Origin: Muribaculaceae bacterium
Lineage (GTDB): Bacteria; Bacteroidota; Bacteroidia; Bacteroidales; Muribaculaceae
DNA length: 64,000 nt
NCBI GenBank assembly: GCA_023667015.1
Contig: JAMPAX010000003.1
Location: 62,001 to 126,000, forward strand
Direction: 5' to 3'
This document shows positions 26,381 through 34,157 of the stretch, one piece after another. Numbering within the stretch: the stretch's first letter is position 1; every line of letters starts with the position of its first letter. The position numbers were made by a program, and so were the translations under genes. The notes under the pieces are model-generated. The model searched no databases and was not told where the DNA came from. It saw only the letters and a list, made by a program, of their open reading frames with translations.

Positions 26381-26440
26381 AAAGAGAACAGGCAATAAAA
26401 AAGGCGCTCATAAGCGCCTTTTTTATTGCCTGTTCTCTTT
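26381..26440 (-). terminator. 60-bp palindrome spanning the dnaJ stop codon
   Basis: Two perfect 27-bp arms (26381-26407 and 26414-26440) flank a six-base loop. On the minus strand the first arm holds the last five codons and stop of dnaJ (18 nt) and then GCGCC-type terminator pairs with A/T runs. The central part alone is a normal bidirectional terminator; the outer arms mirror the coding sequence. Confidence 0.9.
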
Positions 26441-27634
26441 GTTAAATATGTGTCTTAGTCGGGAGAAGATTCTTTTGGAGGTAGATTCGTTAGGGACGAT
26501 ATTTGGCTGATCCTTCAGTCTCTCGATACTTTGTTTTTCAGCATCGGTGAGGTTTTCGGGGACGTAGACCATCACATTTACCAACAGATCGCCATGGTCG
26601 CTAGTATTGTACTTTGGCAGACCTTTACCACGAAGTCTGAGAACCTTTCCGGGCTGGGTACCGGGGGTAATATTCAGCCTTGCGCGGCCATCGACTGTAG
26701 GCACCTCTGCCGACCCACCGAGAGCAGCAGTGGGGAAATCCAGCATCAGATTATAGATAAGATCCACACCATCGCGGATTAGCTCGCTATTCTTCTCCTC
26801 TTGGATAACTATAAGGAGGTCACCGTTGACACCGCCACCACGTGGGGCATTACCCATACCTCTCATGGTGAGCACCATTCCGTCTTCCACGCCGGCGGGA
26901 ATGCTGAAGCTGACGATTTCATCCTTCTTTTCCAAGACTCCGGAGCCGTGGCATTCGGGACACTGTTCGGTGATGATTTTCCCCTCACCGTTGCAATCAG
27001 GACACACGGCAGTAGCCTGCTGGGGTCCGAAGATGGTCTGCTGGACTATGGTAGTGTAGCCTGTGCCGTGACAGCGAGCACACTCCTTGAATGCAGTACC
27101 ATCCTTAGCTCCGGTGCCCTTACAAGCGGGGCAAGCCACCAGGCGAGGAATCTTCAACTTCTTGTCAACGCCATGCATGATATCATGCAAAGATAGTTTG
27201 ACGGTAATACGCAAGTCTGTGCCGCGATTCACGTGCTTACGCGGTTGCGCACCGCGAGCACGATAATTGCCACGACCTCCATTGGAGAACATATCTCCGA
27301 AGACGTCGCCAAACTGTGAGAAGATATCCTCCATAGAGAAATGGGCGCCACCGAAGCCACCAAAACCCTCGAAGCCGCCGAAGCCGCCGGGACCACCGGC
27401 ACCGGCATGACCCATGTTATGGCCGAACTGGTCATACATCTTACGCTTCTTCTCATCGGAGAGGACATCGTAGGCCTCAGCAGCCTCCTTGAACTTCTCC
27501 TCAGCAGCCTTATCTCCAGGATTCTTGTCGGGGTGATATTTGATAGCCATCTTACGATAGGCCTTCTTTATTTCGTCGGGTTTAGCGTCTTTAGCAACGC
27601 CAAGCACCTCGTAGTAATCTCTTTTATCAGCCAT
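26423..27634 (-). CDS. dnaJ: Molecular chaperone DnaJ
   Basis: This is the Hsp40 co-chaperone that stimulates DnaK ATPase. The 403-residue product has a J domain (residues 4-70, HPD at 34-36) and a Gly/Phe region ([17 protein letters not shown]). Four zinc-binding repeats follow ([32 protein letters not shown]), then the C-terminal substrate domains. It lies downstream of grpE on the same strand with a 49-base gap of octamer repeats. Its 3' end is part of a 60-bp palindrome. Confidence 0.98.
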   Translation of the reverse strand: MADKRDYYEVLGVAKDAKPDEIKKAYRKMAIKYHPDKNPGDKAAEEKFKEAAEAYDVLSDEKKRKMYDQFGHNMGHAGAGGPGGFGGFEGFGGFGGAHFSMEDIFSQFGDVFGDMFSNGGRGNYRARGAQPRKHVNRGTDLRITVKLSLHDIMHGVDKKLKIPRLVACPACKGTGAKDGTAFKECARCHGTGYTTIVQQTIFGPQQATAVCPDCNGEGKIITEQCPECHGSGVLEKKDEIVSFSIPAGVEDGMVLTMRGMGNAPRGGGVNGDLLIVIQEEKNSELIRDGVDLIYNLMLDFPTAALGGSAEVPTVDGRARLNITPGTQPGKVLRLRGKGLPKYNTSDHGDLLVNVMVYVPENLTDAEKQSIERLKDQPNIVPNESTSKRIFSRLRHIFNKENRQ

Positions 27635-27641
27635 AATTATT

Positions 27642-27680
27642 GAGTTGACGAGTTGATGAGTTTATGAGTTGAATAGTTTA
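27642..27680. repeat. GAGTTGAT-type octamer repeat between grpE and dnaJ
   Basis: Consecutive GAGTTGAC, GAGTTGAT, GAGTTTAT, GAGTTGAAT units fill the grpE-dnaJ gap. Similar GAGTTTATGAGTT strings recur after other genes here (about 13232, 34062 and 52133). Confidence 0.65.
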
Positions 27681-27683
27681 GGG

Positions 27684-28313
27684 TTATTGACCTACTACCA
27701 CTTTGGCATGGCGAAGAACCTTATCATTCAGGGTGTAGCCCTTTTCTACAGTGTCGAGAATCTTACCCTTTTGGGACTCATCCTGCACGGGTACTACAGA
27801 AATAGCCTCGTGGCGGTCGGGGTTAAAATCACGATCCCCCGGGTCAAACTCCTTCACTCCATTAGCGGCGAGATACTTAATAAACTTATTATAAATAAGC
27901 TTCATACCCTCGAGCACATCTTCAGCAACGTCGGCAGACTCAGAAGCCTTAATGCCGCGTTCGAAATCATCGATGATAGGAAGAAGCCCCTTAAGAGCCT
28001 GTTCACCGCCATTCTTAATAAGATCCGACTTCTCCCTGAGGGTACGTTTACGGAAATTGTCGAACTCCGCCATCAAGAAAAGATACTCCTTCTTGAGCTT
28101 CTCAAGTTCAGCCTTCACAGCGTCCAGTTCGGAGACAGAAGCCTCCTCGCCGGCGACTTGTACATCATTCGGATCAATCTCCTCAGCTGTCTCCTCGCCA
28201 TCCTCGAGCGCATCAAAATTGTCGACAACTTCTACGTTATCATCATTGTTGGCATCGACATTATCATTATCGAAAGCCTCCTTATTATACTTGCTATTAT
28301 CAGACATATTCAT
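27684..28313 (-). CDS. grpE: Nucleotide exchange factor GrpE
   Basis: GrpE releases ADP from DnaK. From the ATG at 28313 the product has 209 residues. The first 75 are acidic and low in complexity; a coiled coil follows (SVSELDAVKAELEKLKKEYLFLMAEFDNFRKRTLREK) and then the beta-wing (ISVVPVQDESQKGKILDTVEKGYTLNDKVLRHAKVVVG). The frame stays open further upstream to 28376, but that lies ahead of the predicted transcription start, so 28313 (or 28307) is preferred. It forms an operon with dnaJ. Confidence 0.95.
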   Translation of the reverse strand: MNMSDNSKYNKEAFDNDNVDANNDDNVEVVDNFDALEDGEETAEEIDPNDVQVAGEEASVSELDAVKAELEKLKKEYLFLMAEFDNFRKRTLREKSDLIKNGGEQALKGLLPIIDDFERGIKASESADVAEDVLEGMKLIYNKFIKYLAANGVKEFDPGDRDFNPDRHEAISVVPVQDESQKGKILDTVEKGYTLNDKVLRHAKVVVGQ

Positions 28314-28346
28314 GATATAAAAACATTGCGAGCAATCAAAGTCACT

Positions 28347-28377
28347 CAAAATTATACATAGCAAATTTTGCGCCAAA
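28347..28377 (-). promoter_or_regulatory. Promoter of grpE-dnaJ
   Basis: Minus strand TAATTTTG (28347-28354) with TTTG (28374-28377) 19 nt upstream. The start of transcription near 28340 leaves a leader of about 27 nt. I see no CIRCE-type operator. Confidence 0.75.
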
Positions 28378-28481
28378 AAAGCGGATGCTTCAAATAAATA
28401 TTAACACATTATCTGATAGCAACCTGCCTATTGACAAAAAGGAATAAGCAAAGAAAACCGAAATGCACTCCTTGCGAAATC

Positions 28482-29405
28482 CTACAAAAGGAGAACGCTT
28501 GAGAAGGCCGAAGGGTTTACATCATAGAGGGATGTAGCCTTATCTACAGCAGAACGGGCCGAATCTTCAGACTCAAAAATTCCATAGATAGAAGAGCCCG
28601 AGCCACTCATGGAAGCATAGAGAGCATCTGCCTCATAAAGCGACTCCTTTACTCGTTGCAAGACGGGGTATTTTGGAAAAATAGAACACTCAAAATCATT
28701 CACTACATATCGATGCCAGTCAGAAATCGGCAGACGGAGAGCCTGTCGGAGGTCAACATCAGGAATACGCGGCTTAATCCCGGCGAATGCCTCACGAGTA
28801 GACACATAGACAGGAGGTTTAACGACAGCCAGCCAATAACCCTTGAGAGTAATATCGGAGGGAGAGAGCTTCTCTCCCACCCCGGATGCAAACGCCGGAG
28901 AATTATAAATAAAGAAAGGACAGTCAGCACCCAAAGAAAGAGCCATTCGCGCCAGAGAATCCTGAGAGAAAGGATTGTTGAAATACTCATTAAGTGCAGA
29001 GAGAGCAAACGATGCATCCGCAGACCCTCCACCAAGACCGGCACCATCAGGGAGATGCTTATCAAGAGATATTGACAAAGAAAGAGGACTTTCAGGAATT
29101 GAAAATAAATTTACCACATTTGGAAGAGACCGCAATTCATCAGCAAAAAGACGAGCGGCTCGACATACGAGATTGTCTGATTCCGGACAATCTACCGCTC
29201 TACCTGAAAAAGAGAATACAAAATCATCACTAGAAATATATGACGGAACTATTTCCAAAATATCACAAAAAGGATCCGGATTAATGCAACTTCCGGAATG
29301 TACGCCTATGGGATAAAAAAATGTACTGAGATCGTGGTAACCATCCGAACGGCGTCTTAAAATATTCAGACCAATATTAATTTTAGCATTTATAAACTCA
29401 ATCAT
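28482..29405 (-). CDS. ispE: 4-diphosphocytidyl-2-C-methyl-D-erythritol kinase
   Basis: This GHMP kinase of the MEP pathway phosphorylates CDP-methylerythritol in isoprenoid synthesis. The 307-residue protein begins with the substrate motif AKINIGLNILRRRSDGYHDL, has the ATP-binding loop LPDGAGLGGGSADASF near residue 105, and the C-terminal MSGSGSSIYGIF loop. It overlaps the upstream MATE gene by eight bases, so the two are coupled. Confidence 0.95.
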   Translation of the reverse strand: MIEFINAKINIGLNILRRRSDGYHDLSTFFYPIGVHSGSCINPDPFCDILEIVPSYISSDDFVFSFSGRAVDCPESDNLVCRAARLFADELRSLPNVVNLFSIPESPLSLSISLDKHLPDGAGLGGGSADASFALSALNEYFNNPFSQDSLARMALSLGADCPFFIYNSPAFASGVGEKLSPSDITLKGYWLAVVKPPVYVSTREAFAGIKPRIPDVDLRQALRLPISDWHRYVVNDFECSIFPKYPVLQRVKESLYEADALYASMSGSGSSIYGIFESEDSARSAVDKATSLYDVNPSAFSSVLLL

Positions 29406-30753
29406 GAAATTTCAATTTAATGGTTGAAGGCAAAAAGACTGCTAAAACGAGACCTCGAAGAGCCAAATAGGTTAGAAAAGCTATCCATAAAAATATATTT
29501 GATGGAAGACTGAATATATCATCTGCAAAAGGATGGAAAAACGCAACTATAAAAAACATAGCCATACCTGTAAAAGTAGCATAAAGCATCCTGCGCGTCT
29601 CCATCATACCAATATAGAAACCATCGAAAATAAATGCCGCTACCGACACCGGAGGGAGGAGAATTATCGGAACATATAACGACATCGTCGCATTAATTAC
29701 CGGGATATCGGATGTTATCAGCTCAACTATCTTATTCGCGCCTAAAGCATAGACAGCGAAAAAGAGGAAAGCCATTGTAGCAGCCCATAATATCGAAACT
29801 CGAATATATTTTCGCAAAGCAAACGAATCTCGAGCGCCATAACATTTACCACATAACGCCTCAGCGGCAAAAGCGAAGCCATCCATGCAATAAGAGAAAA
29901 AGATGAAAAATTGCATAATAACTGCATTGACAGCCATTTCGAGGATACCGAGGCGAGCACCAATAGAAGTCACAGCCATAGAAACAGCCATTACGCAAGC
30001 AGAACGAAAGAAGAGATTAATATTTAGGGAGAAAAACTTCTTCAGGCCATCACTTATAAAAACACTTTTCAGAGGGCGAAAGAGACGTTCAGCGGGCAAA
30101 CAACGCTTAGCGAGGAGAATAGCCAAAAAGAAACCGAACCAATTGGCAGAGAGAGTACCGAGAGCCACGCCAATGAAACCCAATTTAAAAAGGAAAACGA
30201 ACGAAAGGCTCATCGCAATATTTACAATATTGACAGATATTGAAAGAATCATCGGACGGACAGTAGATTGCATACCCACCATCCAACCCATAAGAGCCAT
30301 GATAACGAGCTGAGCAGGAGCACCGAGGACACATATTTGAAAATAAGAACGGGCAAGATCAGCCACTTTCGGATCGGGATCGATAATATTAACCAAAAAA
30401 TGGCTAAGCGGGAAAGAACATAAAATAATAATCAATCCGGATAGAACAGCAATCCAGAAAGAGCGGGAAAAGACAATACAAAGAGACTCTCTATTGCCGG
30501 CGCCGTAGGCTTCAGCCGTAAGACCGGTGGAGCCCATTCTCAGAAAGCCAAAAAGGAAAAAGATGACATTCACCATCATAGAGCCACCGGCAATAGCAGC
30601 GATGAAAGCCGGAGAGCCAAGATGGCCTGTCACAACAGTATCACAAAGACCGAGTAGAGGCACAGTAATATTGCTGACAATAGCTGGCAGAGCCAGCGTC
30701 AGTACGCGTCGATTAAGCGACCCGAACGACAAATCTTCATGAGAAAACTTCAT
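29398..30753 (-). CDS. MATE family efflux transporter (DinF-like)
   Basis: The 451-residue membrane protein has twelve hydrophobic segments in the two-bundle MATE pattern. Family motifs include LALPAIVSNITVPLLGLCDTVVTGHLG at the start and GSTGLTAEAYGAGNR near residue 75. Substrate is unknown; family members export cationic compounds by sodium or proton antiport. It is the first gene of an operon with ispE. Confidence 0.93.
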   Translation of the reverse strand: MKFSHEDLSFGSLNRRVLTLALPAIVSNITVPLLGLCDTVVTGHLGSPAFIAAIAGGSMMVNVIFFLFGFLRMGSTGLTAEAYGAGNRESLCIVFSRSFWIAVLSGLIIILCSFPLSHFLVNIIDPDPKVADLARSYFQICVLGAPAQLVIMALMGWMVGMQSTVRPMILSISVNIVNIAMSLSFVFLFKLGFIGVALGTLSANWFGFFLAILLAKRCLPAERLFRPLKSVFISDGLKKFFSLNINLFFRSACVMAVSMAVTSIGARLGILEMAVNAVIMQFFIFFSYCMDGFAFAAEALCGKCYGARDSFALRKYIRVSILWAATMAFLFFAVYALGANKIVELITSDIPVINATMSLYVPIILLPPVSVAAFIFDGFYIGMMETRRMLYATFTGMAMFFIVAFFHPFADDIFSLPSNIFLWIAFLTYLALRGLVLAVFLPSTIKLKFHD

Positions 30754-30759
30754 GGCTCA

Positions 30760-30767
30760 CAAAGATA
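30760..30767 (-). promoter_or_regulatory. Promoter -7 element of the MATE-ispE operon
   Basis: Minus strand TATCTTTG matches TAnnTTTG seven bases before the MATE ATG. No clear -33 TTG is present. The predicted transcript would start at or very near the start codon, so either the mRNA is leaderless or this box is not the true one. Confidence 0.45.
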
Positions 30768-31156
30768 ACACTTTTTTTTAAAACATATATGCGCCATCAG
30801 AATAGAGGTACTTACATAAAATTTTTATAAATTCAACTTTCGCAAGTTATAACTTGCGAAAAGTAAGGAGTTTGAAGGTTAGTGGTTAGAGAAATATGGG
30901 CAAAATTTTTCATTTGTATACATCGTCGGTGCTCTTTAAACTCTAAACTCTCGACTATAAACTTCAAGTTTTCAAGACGCAGAGCAGTTTGAAAAACTTG
31001 AGTTATAAATATATTTATGCTTGTTCTTTTTGGACATTCCCCCTTCATATCATTCATAATGCCTGCATTATTCCTTCTTCGAGTGAAGAAACTGTCACAA
31101 AAATAACCGCGCATATAGTTTAAATTTTAATCTACCATATACTTATTCGTCTAAAT

Positions 31157-31197
31157 ACGGAACGTCCGGGAAAGAATGGCCTTTCCGGACGTTCTGT
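31157..31197. repeat. Orphan hairpin with long GC-rich stem
   Basis: GAACGTCCGG (31160-31169) and CCGGACGTTC (31185-31194) pair, extended inward by AAAG/CTTT after a bulged G and outward by three pairs. It sits between two divergent promoters, not at any gene end. Confidence 0.7.
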
Positions 31198-31245
31198 ATA
31201 TAACAACGTAAATCAGCAAATTGCGGTATTTAACTAGAGGAAAAG

Positions 31246-31276
31246 TTGGGGAGTAACGGAATAATTGTTAATTTTG
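31246..31276 (+). promoter_or_regulatory. Promoter of DUF3822-rsmD
   Basis: TTG (31246-31248), 20 nt, then TAATTTTG (31269-31276). The predicted leader is about 90 nt and consists of GAGTT-type low-complexity sequence. Confidence 0.7.
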
Positions 31277-31373
31277 CGAAGTCTGAGACTTCTTTAGAGT
31301 TGAGAGTTAAGAGTCGAGAGTTTAGAGAGTGGAGGATGTTGCAACTAAATAAACAGAAATATAGGGAACTACG

Positions 31374-32204
31374 ATGGAAAATGATGGTTTCGATAGACGG
31401 ATGGTGGATTACCGCGATACGGGACTTTGGCGGCTGACGATTGAAGTCAGTGGGCGAGGGATGTCTGCGTGTCTTACTACACAGACCTCCGGCAGCAAAC
31501 AGACAGAGGTATTGTTTCGGAGTACATGGGAAAACACCGAGCCATCGCTACTTGCAAAAATCGAGGATGCCGTCTACGACCATCCGCGACTCCTTGACGA
31601 CTACGCTACAGAGATAATCGTAGAGACGCCGAAATCGATATTTGTGCCCGACATCTACCTTGAAGAGATAGGGAGTGAAGCCGACCTTTTAGGAGCTGTG
31701 TACCCTGCCGAATCCGAAGATATCTTCACAGACAACCTTACCGACAAGCAAGGGAAGCCAATGACATACAATTGTGTATATACCCTTACTCCCGGACTTC
31801 CGGCCTTTCTACGCAGGACATTGCCCGGAGCTAAGACACGCTGTCAGCTTAGCATCCTGGCAGAAAAATTCCGCAATCAGACCTCAGAGATGCCGCGTAT
31901 TTATGCCGACATACGCAACTCGGAGGTAGATATCATAGCCTTTAACGGTACACAATTACTTAGTTCAGCCACATCGCCATGGGAAGCTCCCTCAGATATC
32001 GCATATAGGATAATGCTCCTTATCAAGAGCTACGAACTCCCCTCTGATGGTGTGGAAGTGCGACTATCCGGGATTACTGAAGCGAAGACGGAGACAGCCG
32101 GAATACTCCGCAAAATATTGGGATACGTAGTTTACACACCGGAGCCTGCCGGAACTACACGCCAGGGACTATCCCTGGCCATGGGAATAGCCATCGAGAA
32201 ATAA
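31374..32204 (+). CDS. DUF3822 family protein
   Basis: The 276-residue cytosolic protein of unknown function matches the DUF3822 family found in Bacteroidetes upstream of rsmD. Visible landmarks are IIVETPKSIFVPDIYLEEI, a central YTLTPGLPAFLRRTLPG segment and the ADIRNSEVDIIAFNG strand. The fold may be actin/ASKHA-like by family reports, but nothing in the sequence proves that. It is nine bases from rsmD, and the conserved pairing suggests a linked role in ribosome or RNA metabolism (inference). Confidence 0.85.
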   Translation: MENDGFDRRMVDYRDTGLWRLTIEVSGRGMSACLTTQTSGSKQTEVLFRSTWENTEPSLLAKIEDAVYDHPRLLDDYATEIIVETPKSIFVPDIYLEEIGSEADLLGAVYPAESEDIFTDNLTDKQGKPMTYNCVYTLTPGLPAFLRRTLPGAKTRCQLSILAEKFRNQTSEMPRIYADIRNSEVDIIAFNGTQLLSSATSPWEAPSDIAYRIMLLIKSYELPSDGVEVRLSGITEAKTETAGILRKILGYVVYTPEPAGTTRQGLSLAMGIAIEK

Positions 32205-32213
32205 CGACACAGT

Positions 32214-32747
32214 ATGAGAATAATACGAGGAAAATACGGAAGACGCAGATTTGACGTACCGAAAAACATTACGGCGCGTCCCACAACAGACTTCGCTCGG
32301 GAGAACATCTTCAATGTTTTGGAAAACATGGAGGACATCGAGGGGAAGACGGCACTCGACCTCTTTTCCGGCACGGGAGCTATCAGCCTTGAATTCCTGT
32401 CGCGGGGGTGTGCGGAAGTGACAGCTGTAGAGCAGGCATCAACGCAATCGAACTTCATCCGAAGCGTCAAAGAGAAACTCGGGGACGAGAACCTTCAGAT
32501 AATTCGCGGAGATGCCTTCCGATTTATTGCCAACTGCAGTCGTCAGTTCGACTTCATCTTTGCCGACCCACCCTACAATCTACCGCGATTTGAGGAGGTG
32601 CTCCCGGCCATCTTAGAATCGAAGATGCTGAAAGAAGGGACACTAATAATCCTCGAACATGGCAAAGACCGCGACTTCACACAGACACCCGGATTTCTGC
32701 AGCAGCGCACCTACGGGAGCGTAAATTTCAGCCTTTTTAAGATATAG
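32214..32747 (+). CDS. rsmD: 16S rRNA (guanine(966)-N(2))-methyltransferase RsmD
   Basis: It methylates G966 of 16S rRNA using S-adenosylmethionine. The 177-residue protein has the N-terminal MRIIRGKYGRRRFDVP, the RPTTDFARENIFNVL motif, the SAM-binding LDLFSGTGAISLEFLSRG and the catalytic DPPY in FIFADPPYNLP. It is the second gene after DUF3822. Confidence 0.95.
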   Translation: MRIIRGKYGRRRFDVPKNITARPTTDFARENIFNVLENMEDIEGKTALDLFSGTGAISLEFLSRGCAEVTAVEQASTQSNFIRSVKEKLGDENLQIIRGDAFRFIANCSRQFDFIFADPPYNLPRFEEVLPAILESKMLKEGTLIILEHGKDRDFTQTPGFLQQRTYGSVNFSLFKI

Positions 32748-32807
32748 GAAACAGGGGATAGGAGACAAGGAATAAGGGATAGAAATATAAAATTATAACA
32801 GCCAGTT

Positions 32808-34028
32808 ATGGAAACAAATAAGATACATCTGGATACGATAGAAGAGGCCATTGAAGAGTTCAAGGCCGGAAAATTCATCATCGTTGTAGACGACGAGGAC
32901 AGAGAGAACGAAGGCGATTTGATAATTGCCGCTGAGAAAATCACTCCGGGAGACGTCAACTTCATGCTGAAGAATGCCCGCGGAGTGCTGTGTGCACCCC
33001 TGACTAATGCCCGATGTGCTGAGCTTGACTTGCCACATCAAGTGATGGACAACACCTCAGTACTTGGTACACCCTTTACGGTGACTGTAGACAAACTCGA
33101 GGGCTGCTCAACGGGTGTAAGCATTGAAGACCGAGCCGCCACAATACGCGCACTTGCCGACCCTACATCGACCCCTGCCACCTTCGGCAGACCCGGACAT
33201 ATCAATCCATTGTATGCCCAAGATCAGGGAGTACTCAAACGTGCCGGCCACACCGAAGCAGCTGTAGACTTTGCCAGATTAGCAGGTCTACAACCGGTAG
33301 CGGCACTAATGGAAATCATGAGCGAAGACGGCAGCATGGCTCGCCTGCCTGAACTACGCAAGCGTGCCGACGAATGGGGACTAAAACTCGTCAGCATCCG
33401 CGATCTCATCTCCTACAGACTGCGCCATGAGTCGATGGTAGAGCGTGGCGAGGAAGTAGACATGCCCACAGAGTACGGACACTTCCGACTTATCCCCTTC
33501 CGACAGATCAACAACGGATTAGAGCATATTGCACTAATCAAAGGGGATCTTACCACCGGGGAGCCGACCATGGTCAGGATGCACTCCTCGTGTGCCACAG
33601 GCGACATCTTCGGGAGCAAGCGTTGCGACTGCGGAGAGCAACTCCACTTAGCGATGCAGACCATAGAGAAAGAAGGGCGCGGAGCCGTCATCTACCTCAA
33701 TCAAGAGGGACGCGGCATAGGATTGATGGACAAAATCAAAGCCTACAAACTCCAGGAAAACGGTTTTGATACCGTAGAGGCCAATCTTCACTTAGGTCAT
33801 CGCGCCGATGAACGTGACTATGGCGTGGGAGCCAACATCCTTCACCAGCTTGGCATCAACAAAATCCGCCTACTGACCAACAATCCCACGAAGCGCATTG
33901 GATTGGAAGGATATGGACTGGAAATCGTAGAGAACATACCCTTAGAGGTAACTCCAAATAGCTATAACAAGAAATATATGCATACAAAGAAGGTACGCAT
34001 GGGACATGATTTACACAACGTAGACTAA
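32808..34028 (+). CDS. ribBA: Bifunctional 3,4-dihydroxy-2-butanone-4-phosphate synthase / GTP cyclohydrolase II
   Basis: It catalyses both entry steps of riboflavin synthesis. The 406-residue protein has an N-terminal DHBP synthase domain (residues about 8-205, with [13 protein letters not shown]). The C-terminal GTP cyclohydrolase II domain (about 210-400) has zinc cysteines in [17 protein letters not shown] and the [11 protein letters not shown] motif. I see no FMN riboswitch in the 60-base gap from rsmD. The last five codons and stop are in a hairpin. Confidence 0.97.
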   Translation: METNKIHLDTIEEAIEEFKAGKFIIVVDDEDRENEGDLIIAAEKITPGDVNFMLKNARGVLCAPLTNARCAELDLPHQVMDNTSVLGTPFTVTVDKLEGCSTGVSIEDRAATIRALADPTSTPATFGRPGHINPLYAQDQGVLKRAGHTEAAVDFARLAGLQPVAALMEIMSEDGSMARLPELRKRADEWGLKLVSIRDLISYRLRHESMVERGEEVDMPTEYGHFRLIPFRQINNGLEHIALIKGDLTTGEPTMVRMHSSCATGDIFGSKRCDCGEQLHLAMQTIEKEGRGAVIYLNQEGRGIGLMDKIKAYKLQENGFDTVEANLHLGHRADERDYGVGANILHQLGINKIRLLTNNPTKRIGLEGYGLEIVENIPLEVTPNSYNKKYMHTKKVRMGHDLHNVD

Positions 34029-34059
34029 ATATGCTTTGCGTATTTAGTCTACGTTGTGT
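34011..34059 (+). terminator. Inverted repeat spanning the ribBA stop codon
   Basis: Arms 34013-34031 and 34041-34059 are 19 bp, perfect, and extended inward by three more pairs around a TTT loop. Sixteen bases of the left arm are coding sequence including TAA. There is no long T-tract, so its termination strength is uncertain. Confidence 0.85.
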
Positions 34060-34157
34060 GGTTTATGAGTCTAAGAGTTTATGCAACTTATATTACTTAT
34101 ATGACTTATTCGTTTACAACTCCGGCTTTCTTATAGAAAGTCCAACTACTGATACAC

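Larger units (their letters stand above)
30754..31373. other. 620-base divergent gap without a supported gene
   Basis: It holds the MATE promoter; a 24-bp perfect palindrome TTTCGCAAGTTA and its complement (30838-30861); an imperfect inverted repeat 30956-31007; a strong orphan hairpin 31157-31197; the promoter of the DUF3822 gene; and low-complexity GAGTT/GAGAGTT sequence (about 30932-30955 and 31296-31335). A 93-codon minus-strand frame (30833-31114) has no start context or recognisable features. Confidence 0.6.

Noticed and set aside
30833-31114. Open minus-strand frame of 93 codons
   Set aside because: It crosses a palindrome and low-complexity sequence, has no recognisable domain or ribosome-binding context, and overlaps no conserved feature.
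32748-32807. Possible FMN riboswitch before ribBA
   Set aside because: The 60-base gap is too short and has none of the conserved FMN aptamer sequence.
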